DNA from: Membranipora membranacea
Lineage: Eukaryota; Bryozoa; Gymnolaemata; Cheilostomatida; Membraniporidae
DNA length: 64,000 bases
Direction: 5' to 3'
NCBI GenBank assembly: GCA_914767715.1
Contig: OU612068.1
Span: forward strand, 27,528,001-27,592,000
A program made the position numbers and the translations under genes. Numbering within the stretch: position 1 is the first letter of the stretch; every line of letters starts with the position of its first letter. Below the pieces are notes generated by a model. The model did not search any database and was not told where the DNA came from. It was given only the letters and a program-made list of their open reading frames with translations. This document shows, one piece after another, positions 1 to 11,309 of this stretch.

Positions 1-503
1 TCTCGTACAACTTTGGCTGTTGTTTTTTAAAACCTGAAGAAGCTGAAGCTTAATTATCTCGTACAGATCTTCTGTCGGTTCATTGCAGTTGATATCAATC
101 TCAATATACGCTGAAATGATGAAGCAAAAGTGATTGTGAAATTCACTAGAGAAGAGTATTGGAGCTAATGTCCTTGGCATAACTATCTATCAAACTTGGC
201 AGCAAGATAATTGAAAATACAATACAAAGTGAGACCTGCTTACTTCACAGGTTTTCTTAATCTTTGAAATTGCAAATTATTTTCCAACAGTGCTTTCTCA
301 GGGCAACATTGGTCATTGGAGGAGGAAATCAGAATATCTTTCAAATACAGTAGTTTTAATTACTGTGTCCGTCTTTCCTTTCTGGTGCAAAATAATATAC
401 AATTAAGTGCGCGTTTGTAGGACCTATGACAAACCCTTGGTCCTGCTCCATATTTACCTATGTGATAAAACATGTTGAATATATTTAGGATTACACACGC
501 TGA
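1..503. other. no gene recognised at left edge
   Basis: AT-rich sequence downstream (in gene sense) of the stop codon of the minus-strand gene that ends at 504. It presumably contains that gene's 3' UTR. I see no coding exon, RNA gene or clear repeat. Confidence 0.5.
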
Positions 504-3500
504 TTACAGATAGCTTTCAGAAAGTGGTGAGTAGATTGGAATCTTACTGTAGGGCTTTTCCTCTGTCTCGAGTAAAGGATCAACTGAATCTTTCTGCAAA
601 GTGAGCGGCGATGGTGTCAAAGTTCTGCTCAAAATCTGACTCTCTACCATTGTATCAGCAACACCGGGCAATACCTTCAAATTATCATGTCCACCAGACA
701 ACTCCAAGTCTAGTGTCATGGAACTTGATGCTGTGTCAGTACTCATCGGTGTATCAGGGCGTTCTTAAGAAAATTGAGACAATTTTACATGACAAATCTA
801 TTTACGTATCAGTGAGCATATGGCTTAGCAATCAGTGGTTTTAGTTATTGCAGAGGCTTCAAAGTATTTCATGGCTAAAATATCTTTGTCAAGCAATGCA
901 TATTCCAACTTCTCATTTTCCAGATTTTCTTATACCACATATATACCGCCTTGGAAACGATGAGAAACCCAACGGAAGCCCAAGCATTCAACTAGAAGTA
1001 CAAAACAGTGATGTGCAAGTAAAAAGTTTTCATTTTGCTTGTATTGACGAAGTCTCAGCAATATTCTAAAGCTATGGCTACATGACACGATTTTTGCATC
1101 GATTTGGGGTCACGAGTGGTTAATCGGTGGATCTGCACGAGTGATTACTCATGTTAAGTGGACATCGAACTTGTTGGTCTTTTGCCCGAGTGATCTGGAC
1201 GATCCTCTATGCTGATTGGTTGTTGATTGCTTGCTTCAATAATTACGCGGTTAAACATGTCATCTATCAAATCGTGACAGGCTATCAAAAATGGAGGAGT
1301 TGATAATATCTGTAGTTAAATCACATCCTCCTATTTATGATAAAAAAGACCATAACTACAAAGATAGGAGTGGTACTGTAGTGAAAATATGGAAGGTAAT
1401 AGCTGTATCACTTGGAAATGGAAGCTGTCCTGACATGACATCCATAGTATAGCATAGGAAAATCAATTTTACAGAAGACTGAAATTTTATTTGGTGAAGA
1501 TTCAAAGTGACAAAGACCCGGATTTAATATGACATCTATATCCGGTCATTTGTTAACACGCCCATTAAATATCATTGGTCAATCGATTGAACTAAGGGAG
1601 TTCATTGGTCAATCTAGGCACCTGATTTATTACCCCACTATGACTCACTAGACCATCGAGTACTAACTCATAGGCCTGTGTAGCAGTGTGAGATCGGCCG
1701 AGCATGTCTAGACATGCCATCAGCCTGTGATTACATCGTTACGTGGAGCTACAGCTTTAGACTGAGGTCCCATTCCACTGTTTTTTGGCGTTTGGTGACC
1801 TTTGCCTGGTCATATTGTACGCAGACATTTACCTTCTTCATTGGCGACAGTCACTGTTGATTTTGTGTCTGGTACTTTAATCTCCTCTGGCAAGGCTTTG
1901 TAAAGCCTTACACTGGCGGACACACTCAATGTTATTTGGAGCAGTTTTTCACCTTCAGTCAATCTCTCCGCATCTGGGTTATTAGATTATTAACAATTAA
2001 CATGATATGTAAGAGATAAGTCAACAGACTATGAATAGGGCATCAAATAAATCAGAGGGGAACAGATGAAAAAGAACACTGTCTGATAATTTGTTTTAGC
2101 AACTAACTAAATACAATGAGGGGAAAATCAAACTTTGCTACGTTACAGCAGCGACATAGATCTCATTTTCATGTCCGATCGGTTACAGCTCTATGGTTAT
2201 ATATACGGTATGCCAAATAAAGGTCTGGAATTCAAATGGACCAATGTGTCAGCTGATAATAGACTCATACCTTCCGCGTTCTTGAAAACAACTAGTACAT
2301 CAGACTTGCTGTCGCCCAACATCTCCAATGACTCGATCTCCAAACCTTTCAGTGACTTTTTTACCATCCTGGTATTGATTTTTGATGCACTTTGGATGTG
2401 GACAGCACGAATTGGTGGGGCGGGTGGCACTACAGCCCGTATTCTGATTCTACTGTCCTCTTCATCTTGATCAAGCAGGTGGTCAAACCTTTCTAATATC
2501 CTCTTTGCATCTGATCATAAAAATGTTGATATACAAACATGTTCGGTCGACTTGTCAGATGATTTGATATCAATCAAAATAGCATATGAATCAAATGGAT
2601 AAGTCTAAAGAGCTCGATAAAGTATGTCTTGCTAAAGATGACAATAGAAATAGATTAGATTTGCGATGGCAAAAAAGAGGGTCTTATTTACCTGCTTGAT
2701 GAAACTCGACAATGAGACTTCCTTTGTTTTCCAGCTCTTGTTCAATCTCTGTCTGTGATGTTTTAAGTTTTGCTTGAAGCTCCCCTGAGAGATATTCTTC
2801 CAACTCTGAGGCAATGGTGTCCTCTGGATAATCATATATCTCCAGCTCTGTGATAGAAAATATTAAGGTTAGACACCTCAAAGCCTGTAAATCGACTTTA
2901 AAAACAAAACTTAGCATACCAATTTGATAAATATGGCAGAACTAAAATATGGAAAACATTTATGGTATTGAAGTATCAAACTACATACAGCTTTTTTTTC
3001 ATTTTCAGTGTTCTTATATTGAAAACAATTAAGGTTATTTCCATTTACATAAAACAATATAACATAAACTTCGAAGCAAGACGTGGATGGTATGTCAAAA
3101 CTCATAAAAGGTCATACCCAAAGAGGTTAATACATGCTACATTACATGTGTGTGTATTTTACAAATGCAAAAATCAAGTTTTATCCAATTGGTGTGCATT
3201 CAAAGTCACTCCCCTTGACTTCGAACCGTCATCACATCACCAGTAGACTATGAGAAAGTAGGCAAATTGGATTTATCTTGATCTAACAACTACTTGACAG
3301 ACAGTTTTGCCGTTAGAAAGTTGTCACTCACTGCTGACATACAAAGATGTGTCTTTATATCTGTTATTAACTACTGATGAACAATGTTCAAGCTGCTCAA
3401 CACAATGATTTACTTGACTTTGGGGGGGGGGGGTTACCTTCAGCCAAACTGACATCCTATCTTGGGAAGGTTATGGGCAGCCTCATTAGTTTAGGTCGAT

Positions 3501-4277
3501 ATAGCTCATACTAGCAATGGTAAGGAGGTAATTATGAAGCAGTTTTTTTACCCAAATATCTTATTTACAATGGGCCTGAATGCTCCAAAATATGTTTTTC
3601 TAATCCTAATAGCTAATAGATTCAGTCTATTTACTATTTACACAGGGCTGTAAAGTTTCAGTTCAAAGACAGTTTTGTTATAAAACTAGCTGATAATAGT
3701 CAACAGCAATAACACATCTGGCAATCAATACCCTAATGAAAGGGTACTTTTTTCAAGTCAATAAGCTCAGTGTTTTGATGGCTATACTCAATGCTAATTT
3801 TATCAATGGTTCAGGGAACGGAGTGATATCAGCGGCTGATGTGCTGCTGCAGTTAGATAATCAATGCTTCAACAATAACCTAATATTTATATAGAGAGGG
3901 TGATTGTACAGCCCAAATGAGTTTCAGGACACCTACACAGTGCACAGGCATACTTGGAAAGAATTGGTGATACCACATATTTAGGCAAAACAAGATTGCA
4001 TTGCGGTTGACATGAAAGATAATCAAACTCACATAATCATTTCCCTCCCCCCCCCCCGCCGTCAGATTCACTGAAAGTATGTTTTGAACCATCAGCTAAT
4101 TCTAAATGTCAGAATAACATACATTCAGAAATCATAACCTAATCTTACTCATGACCGACTGTTTCTCATCGTCGGGAGGGTCTAGCACCACAAAGCTTGC
4201 CTCCGAGCCAGCTGCAGAAGACTCCATATCTGTGGGACAAGAAGGGCTAGGTGATAGGCTTCTGCTTGCTCCAGCAC
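504..4277 (-). CDS. 3' part of a gene with tandem RRM-like folds
   Basis: Five minus-strand exons join in phase with GT-AG borders: 4277-4149, 2847-2692, 2510-2271, 1973-1833 and 763-504 (TAA stop). They give about 308 C-terminal residues; the 5' exons are not identified. The first exon is Ser-rich and contains FVVLDPPDDE, an acidic stretch resembling an ATG8-interacting (LIR) motif. The next exons hold two segments with a beta-alpha-beta-beta-alpha pattern and RRM-like helix starts (GDAKRIL and EDAERL), linked by a Pro-rich piece (VVPPAPPIR). The last exon is hydrophilic and probably disordered. Tandem degenerate RRMs of this kind occur in PARP10/PARP14-like and NMI/IFI35-like proteins, but I recognise no specific orthologue. 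Exon phases agreeing at all four junctions is the main evidence that this is real. A further ORF at 4676-4419 may be an upstream exon, but I cannot find a good donor for it. Confidence 0.6.
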
Positions 4278-5620
4278 CTATGAAATATTCAACAAATTGT
4301 GTCCAATGCGCATGTTGGAAAACTGATTATCACATGAGGGTAATAATGTTGATAGGCTTCATAAGTGATGGTCAAGTAGATAGCAAGAAATTTCAAAAAG
4401 CGCCATTGACCCAACTACTTATGACGGATGGGGACAATGGCCCAATTGATTAGCCTGCTTGATTTCCACTGCCAGAGTGGACTGTAGGGGCATGTTCGAA
4501 GAGAATTTTTCACTGATTAAGTTCTTTACCCCAGCACCCTCGAACGCATCTTCCTCTTCGTGATAAGTTTGAAGTGGCCTTCTACAATAATCTGTGACTA
4601 GTTGATATACTGGCAATGATGGTATATCTGCTGTACTGATGACGTTGGTATGTATATCTTGTAAAGAGTACTTCAAAGAAATAAATTGAGTGTTCTGCCC
4701 CTACACCTATGATCTGTTTCGAACCTGTGCTTGCCTTAATGGGCACTAAAAACCGTCGCTGGCAACGGGTGTTGTAACACATGTTGTAGGACAGGTCTTA
4801 CAGCGCTAAAGGCCTCTACAGCATTGTTCTTAGATACAATACAGCATTGTTATACGGCCTTACCGTTAAAAATCTATTAATTGTTCTTGAGTGCTGTAAG
4901 ACCAACAGTGGTACTTTTCTAAGGGATAATGAAGTGGAGCTCTTACTTATTTATATTTTTTAATTCATCAATCAATCCTCCCAGCCGGCAAGGTTTAGCC
5001 AGCAACCTTCTGTAGAGGTGGCCAATGGGCAGCTTTATTGTTAGCCTATATCCTCTGACATCACCTGTCTTTGATAGGTATGCCAGAGGGAGCCAGATAT
5101 CCCCAATTTCCCAGCAACAGATATAATTGGTTGTAGATGCTTCTGCTTTTATTTTCAGAAAACTTTTCTGTGGACTGACAACACATAGCCAACACTCAAA
5201 TATTAATGTATTTACCATCTATAAGTATGGCTCCAGCATGAGAACAGTTTACTCCCCATTGTTTTCGACAGGGCTCTCAACCACTCAGGTTTAGCCCGAG
5301 TTACTCAGATTTTTGGGTTCAACTCAGGCTACTCAGGGGATTTTAGAATGTAAGCTAAAAACTCAGATTTTGCTCGTTGGCAGAGATGAATAATATATAA
5401 ACAATGCTAAATGTTGCCTTACAATAATTTATGCCATATTATTCATGAATGGTCAGGTATTAGATTCTAGTTGTGATAAGATATGTAAATAATACTGCAC
5501 TGTCTATACTAATAATGCCTCTCACTGCACTCACTGTAATTATACTCTCACTGCACTGCCTAATCAAGTCATTTCTAAATTAATGATCAAGCAATGATCC
5601 CAGAGATCCCAAGAGAGTTT
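4278..5620. other. no supported gene
   Basis: Contains minus-strand ORFs at 4419-4676 and 4943-5218 that I cannot connect by splice sites or recognise, so they are left uncalled. A degenerate run built on actcagg and actcaga occurs at about 5280-5370. No RNA gene was seen. Confidence 0.4.
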
Positions 5621-5810
5621 TACACCTTTAAAATACCACTATGCGACATGCTAATATCAAAACTCAGGTTTCGAATCCTCCCAGGCTGAGAGCCCTGCTT
5701 ATCCAGGGAATAAACAAAATTGAGGTTGAGCTCAGCTCCACTTCAAGAAGGGTGTTTATAACCAAGTGGAGTTGAGCTCCACTTACTCACTGTACAAAAG
5801 TACCACTGGT
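5621..5810. repeat. 190-bp dispersed duplication, copy 1
   Basis: Nearly identical to 6749-6940, in the same orientation about 1.13 kb away. The unit starts acacctttaaaataccacta and ends tgtacaaaagtaccactg. Near its end it carries two copies of an 18-bp self-complementary motif (gtggagctcagctccact type) separated by about 25 bp, so it can fold. Probably one end of a non-autonomous mobile element. Confidence 0.8.
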
Positions 5811-5932
5811 AATAATGTGAAAACATGGCTGAGCTAAAGAAAATTTAAAACACCATGAGTATGACCGTGATCAAGGTCATGGTCATACTAATACTAAATT
5901 TTTTTAAACTTAGCCATGTTTTCACATTATTA
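5810..5932. repeat. palindromic MITE-like element
   Basis: Imperfect inverted repeat. The left end taataatgtgaaaacatgg is complemented at the right end by ccatgttttcacattatta, and the centre is itself palindromic (atgaccgtgatcaaggtcat). It directly abuts copy 1 of the 190-bp repeat but is absent after copy 2. The 123-bp size and palindromic shape fit a foldback MITE. Confidence 0.75.
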
Positions 5933-6748
5933 CTTCAATATTTAGTGCAATCTGTCAATGGAACAGGGAAAAAGTCAAAGCTCAAAGTGCTGAAGATTAG
6001 AGCTAAAACAGCAGAAGACAACTACTGAAACTATACCGAGAAGTACATGGCCATCAAAAAAACCAAAAAAAACAAAATCCGTGGCCGTGTGAACAGGGCT
6101 AAGTGCCACCAAAGTATTTGATCAATATATATAACCAAGGTCATATTTCAGTTATTTGAGAACTAAGAGCAAAGCTTTATTATTGACAAGTATGAAACTG
6201 CAATCCATTCAGTCGTTGTGAATCCAAAAAATGTTTACCTGAGGAATCGATAATTACTAAGCGATGCATTGTTTATTACTTTGTAATGCTGTGCTTCGTT
6301 TCACTGTACAACACAAGAAGTTTTGTCTCAAACGATCAGAACCGACTATGCTGTATCGCTTGTTTTAAGAGCATACTCAGAGTCGATGGGCTCTGACCTT
6401 TCACCTAGTGACATCAGTGACATGTCCCTGTTGTTTTGGCTGGTTGATTGATTTATTACATATCACAGACAAAAGTACATGTTGCATGTACATACTGGCC
6501 TTAAAATTAGACATGAACAAAAGTTGGAAGAAATTCAGAGCTCTGTTGGATTGTTTAAAACAAATGATCATTTAAAGTATATGTACAAGGTGCCGAAAAA
6601 AACTATCTCTGCCCCATGCTCCTCTATATTTAATGGTTGGATATCTTCCGGAGGGGCATTGACTTCGTTTGATCGTTTGTTACTTTTCAATCAAAGTATC
6701 AAGATTGACCGAGAGTAACGTTATTGTGCTGTTTATGCTCAGGGCGTT
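5933..6748. other. spacer between the two 190-bp repeats
   Basis: AT-rich spacer. A 79-codon plus-strand ORF at 6479-6718 resembles nothing I know and lacks support. It could be the interior of a mobile element bounded by the 190-bp repeats. Confidence 0.4.
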
Positions 6749-6940
6749 TAACACCTTTAAAATACCACTATGCGACATGCTAATATCAAAACTTAGGTTT
6801 CGAATCCTCCCAGGCTGAGAGCCCTGCTTATCAAGGGAATAAAAAAAATTGGAGTGGAGCTCAGCTCCACTTCAAGAAGGGTGTTTATAACCAAGTGGAG
6901 CTGAGCTCCACTTACTCACTGTACAAAAGTACCACTGAAG
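6749..6940. repeat. 190-bp dispersed duplication, copy 2
   Basis: Second copy of the repeat at 5621-5810, with only scattered differences by eye. It is followed by a short repeated phrase (accaatgaactaaggtt type) at about 6945 and 7020, and by a small palindrome (ggagtaaaagtcttttactcc) at about 7064. Confidence 0.8.
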
Positions 6941-7293
6941 ACCAATGAACTGAAGGTTTAATTCATTGGTAAGACAATCAATGTACAACATGTCTTACAA
7001 CACTCCCATGTTGGATCAGACCAATGAACTAAGGTTTAGTTCATTGATCAGACCAACCAAGGAGGAGTAAAAGTCTTTTACTCCTTGATCAGATTAAGTA
7101 CGTAAACTTTGTCTTACATTGCAACATGGGCTGCACCAACAAACCCTCTACTATGATGTTTCATAAAACTGGCTATTGCCCATACAGAACCGGACTTTAT
7201 AGTTTTTCTGTAACATAGATAAAATTTTCCCAAACAATTAGTGCATTCCTATACTCACTGCCTCAAATAGTTGCTATGTTGCTGGGTGTGGGT

Positions 7294-7325
7294 TAGCCTG
7301 TCTTGACAAGCCTGTCAAGACAGGT
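7294..7325. repeat. small inverted repeat, tagcctgtcttgaca family
   Basis: tagcctgtcttgaca is followed immediately by its inverse tgtcaagacaggta. The same arm recurs singly at 37555-37569 and as a complete 70-bp palindrome at 62784-62853, so this is a dispersed palindromic family. Confidence 0.7.
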
Positions 7326-7689
7326 AAGGTGTGGGTATGCAATAGATGAATAAATGTTGTCCTTGAATTACTGTTAGTTGGTGCAATTTAGTCCCTGGCT
7401 GTGGTGCTCAGTGTGTATGAAAGTCTGACTATTACTGTTTCTCCCTACATTTTAACCCTTCCATAACCTCATCCCTGAATGGTCATTCTCTGTTACAACT
7501 TATTCTATTGGTGGGATTCGACCAATCAAATCAATTAGGGTAACCCCTGATTGGGTTTTCCCAGGCTACTCTAAAGCCTTCTGGTTTTTCCAACTGACCA
7601 AAATTCCCTTGCAAGCACATAGTCCAGAAGCTACTTGGCAATAAGTGTTCAAAAAATTGCGATCAATAATTCCTCTTTGGATGGACCTG

Positions 7690-8047
7690 GAATCAAGTGA
7701 TTCTAGACCAGAATTTCGCTGCGAATCCAAATATGCAAAATTTACACCTCTCAGAGGACACAAATTTTCTATAATGGCAAAAAAAGACGGAAAAACGCAA
7801 AAAAAAATTTTTTTGTTCAGATGTCCGTTTGGGGTGTGTATTAACTTCTGAGGCACAAACAAATCCTTGAATCAAATGAACCTAGACCAGAATTTTGCTG
7901 CGAACTCAAATATGCAAAAATTGCAGCTCTCAGGTTGCCCCTTTTTCTTCAATGGCAAAAAAAAAGATGGAAAGACATAAAAATCCGTTATTTTTGTTCA
8001 GATTAGCACTTGGTATGTGTATTAACTTCTGAGGCACAAAAAAATCC
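7690..8047. repeat. two-copy tandem repeat, period about 179 bp
   Basis: Copy 1 (about 7690-7867) and copy 2 (about 7868-8047) share the landmarks ctagaccagaattt, caaatatgcaaaa, ataatggcaaaaaaa/caatggcaaaaaaa and gtgtattaacttctgaggca in the same order. ORFs on both strands here are by-products of the repeat. Confidence 0.8.
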
Positions 8048-8738
8048 TCTCTATTGACTAACGCATATCCAAACCTGTATAAATTAAAATATATACAACA
8101 GTATAAAACATATAAGCAAATGTGACCATAAGACAGCAAATTGACGACAATTATTTCTATGTCAAATACACATGTGCAAACCTGTATAATCGTTTTCTAC
8201 ATTCTAGGTAATAAAATGTACTGAATGAGAAGGAAGAATAAATGCACAGACTTGTATAAATTTAACATATACAGCAAAAATGTAAAACAACAATATGATC
8301 TGTGCAAAAAAAGACCGCAATAATATTCATATTACATGAGAAAACATGCATTGACCTTGATGCTTTTAGAGGTAATAATAATATTGCCTAGAACTTCCTT
8401 TTTCTTTCCTGCCCTTTCTTTCTCTACGCTCACACATCTGCAAAAATAAAAAGAACACTAAATTATCTAATAAAATGATATTTGATATTTGGTAGTCTCT
8501 TTGAAGTCTCCGCTTCACCATAGATGGCCTGAAAACAAAAAGCTCATAATTAACATTTTGGCCCCAGAAACCCTGAGGCATCAACATCTTATCAGCCAAC
8601 TTTATCAACCATAGCAATGAATGCTACTTGTCCGTCTAGCTTGTCAAGATCTTGTTAGTTAATTTTAAGTTGGCGAAGGCCTATCTAAGCTCAACTCATA
8701 TATGGGAAAAAAAACAACCATATCATATCACAACTTAC

Positions 8739-10561
8739 AGTATGTCCTCAGCATCAGCGCACTCATGTTTTCTCACTTGGCGTGAGAATATCCTGGCTAG
8801 CGTGGTCATCTTGTATATCTTCTTATTCTTCACCAGTTTTTCGCCGATGATCTTGGGTCGAAATACGTCATTGTACGTCTTTGTGTATAATTCTTTATCC
8901 TTTGCTGTTTCACTGGATAAATGATAAAAATTTAAGATTAATGAGTGGCAATAAAAATTGCTTAGCTGGATTTCGACACAGCAGCGGAAGGTAGAACTAT
9001 CTTCATACTAAAGATGTTTTTGCAGCTAAGCTAAAAGCTTACAAAAAAAATTCTGTTGAGGAACATATTACTTGTATTACAAGCAAGCATATATAAGATA
9101 GCAAAGCTGTGGAGCGGGGAGGATTATCACTTCTGGTAACGGGGTGTCAACAGCTTAGGCCTATGGCATCACCACACCACAAATCGTACGGGCAGTCTTT
9201 ACTTACCAAAATACATAGATGCTGAAATAGACATAACAGTATACAGAAATACCCTGCAGTTACCCTAGAGGAGTAAATTCAACTTAGCTTTGCTAGTTTT
9301 GGGGTGATTTAATTTTAGCTAGCAAGAAATTTGGCTAGCATGCGTGAAATGGTGCTTTACTCTTCTAGGGTATTCAAATTATTGAACTATTTCTTTGACA
9401 ATCAAAAAAGCAATCACCCAATACAAGTGTCAACAACAATCAGGACTTTACTCACGCTGTGACCTTCTCATAAGTCTTTCTAGTAAAGTTTCTGTAGCAG
9501 CGGGTGTGGTAGTGTACCTCTTTTGCAACACAGTCTGAGGTATAGCCAATAAGTCTTAGTATTCGATGATCAGCTTTAGCAGTGGCGCAAGCCCTCAATT
9601 TACCTGCAACACAATATGTGTTTGCTACCTTAGGATATGTCTTTGATTCAATTGTTTGATATTCGAGAGAAAAATGTTGCTGCTGTTTAGTTAGTGCGCT
9701 CCTGACATAAACACATAATACATTTTAAACTTACTCAACATGTATTGAAAACAAATTTGCTACTTAAGTCTGCTTCCAGGCTTACCTCCATCTTTTGTTT
9801 CTGCCTTTGCAAGGTGATCACGCTTACCCATCACCCACTTGTCCTTCTGCTCACAAATCACACAAATCTGAGGTAACACCACACCTTTGTCAGGGATACC
9901 AGCTGAAGCACGCGTGGTCTTCTTAGCAGGGGCCTACAGAAAAAATTCATCAACCAATTAAATAGCTACCAAACATCCACCAGCACAGTGAACAATAAGA
10001 TTCTTACCGGTGAGGGTGATTCACTACACAAATGTGGTGTGAACAGTGAAAGATACATTCGTATTAACTGCCCCTTGCTTCATCAAACTCTCTCATAGAT
10101 ATAGGAAAAGTACTTTGCTTATGATAGATGTAGAAACAAAATTCAAACACACAGCACCATAGATAAGACAAGAGGATTTCTTTTCTTCATCAAATCGATC
10201 AAAACAAACAGTAGATTTAGCAAGGAGTGATAAACATGCGGTTCCTCCCTTTAATTAGGCAATCATTTTACTCCTTAGTTGTTTCATAGTCACTTACCTG
10301 GCTATCATCATCAGCTTTCCTTTTCTGAGCTCTACTCAGAACTAATTTGTTACAAAAGCGATCAACACATTTTTTGTGACAGACAATATCTTCTCTATAG
10401 TCAATGTTTTGTAATACTTGAGCTGCCACATCCTTATATTTATGATCCTCAACCTCTTGCCAGTGCCTTGCACATTCTACTATAGTAGTCCATCTTCTCT
10501 GGGTGACAGGAGTTACAGTTTCATTGCTGTCCTCATACCAATGCAGCACACATGCCTCCAT
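8739..10561 (-). CDS. Cys/His-rich protein of an unnamed invertebrate family
   Basis: Four minus-strand exons in phase: 10561-10298 (ATG start in context aaaATGG), 9933-9786, 9603-9456 and 8912-8739. A fifth exon probably starts at 8528 (acceptor ttttcag), but its end is unclear. The roughly 240 residues begin MEACVLHW. They contain a CHKKCVDRFC cluster near residue 60, a CVICEQK CxxC pair in exon 2, and HYHTRCYRNF in exon 3, the last resembling the exon 1 cluster. These look like zinc ligands. From memory, proteins with this N-terminal layout recur in many copies in invertebrate genomes, often in fast-evolving or transposon-linked families; no function is established that I know of. The 3' end is not resolved, and the copy could be truncated. 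Confidence 0.6.
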
Positions 10562-11181
10562 TTTCTAACACATTGTTATGTAAACAATACCATGTGACCT
10601 TGGTTTTCCATTGCAATAATAGAGGTTTTCTCACGTGATCACCAGGATTTCCCATTGTATTTGAAAGTTTTCTTATGTTATCAATTTCGGTCCCTAAAAG
10701 GGGCCCCAGCTCACAACTGTGACCACTGAGAGGTGTAAATTTTGTGGTTTTGAACACAGCTAAGCCCATTCATGTACAATACACAAACAGATTGTCCATC
10801 CAAAGAGGAATTATTGAACTGAATGCTAGAGTCTGGTGGCTTCTGGACTAACATGCGCACACATAGATCTTGTAACACCCGAAGCTGGGTTAAGAGTTGT
10901 CTTCTCATAAGCTTCAGGAGCATAACTCAACACCAGGTCATTTACAACAGGAAGGTTAGAACAAGTTTGATCCTTTTGGCCTTTGTGGTGGCAGAGGGAT
11001 ATTCCAAAAGTCCGGTACGAGGCATGGCGCCTCAAAATTGTTCCAAGGGAGTGTTGGGTATGCAAATATGAACACCAGTATAGTATTACCTGGCTGCAGT
11101 TGGAAATTGGTCTACTAAAGATTGTGCAATTGATTTTAATGAAAACTAATATGAACATTTTTTGGAATTCACACTTATCCC
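10562..11181. other. no supported gene
   Basis: Upstream of the Cys/His-rich gene, so its 5' UTR and promoter should lie here. Only short overlapping ORFs on both strands; none is recognisable. Confidence 0.4.
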
Positions 11182-11309
11182 TAGTCTACATGCTCATACG
11201 GCATCATTCCGTGTTAGTGGCATTACATTATCAACCACCCAATTGGAATTGGATGGTTGATAATGTAATGCCACTAACACGGAATGAAGCCGCCTGAGCA
11301 CTTAGACTA
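11182..11309. repeat. 128-bp near-perfect hairpin
   Basis: Inverted repeat centred at about 11245. The core arms (11206-11243 and 11248-11285) match at all but one position, for example gttagtggcattacattatc against gataatgtaatgccactaac. Weaker complementarity extends out to tagtcta at 11182 and tagacta at 11303. There is almost no loop. It could be a MITE or a hairpin-RNA precursor. Confidence 0.9.

Noticed and set aside
4943-5218. 91-codon minus-strand ORF as an exon of the gene at 504-4277
   Set aside because: No splice sites that keep phase and no recognisable similarity; it overlaps degenerate repeats.
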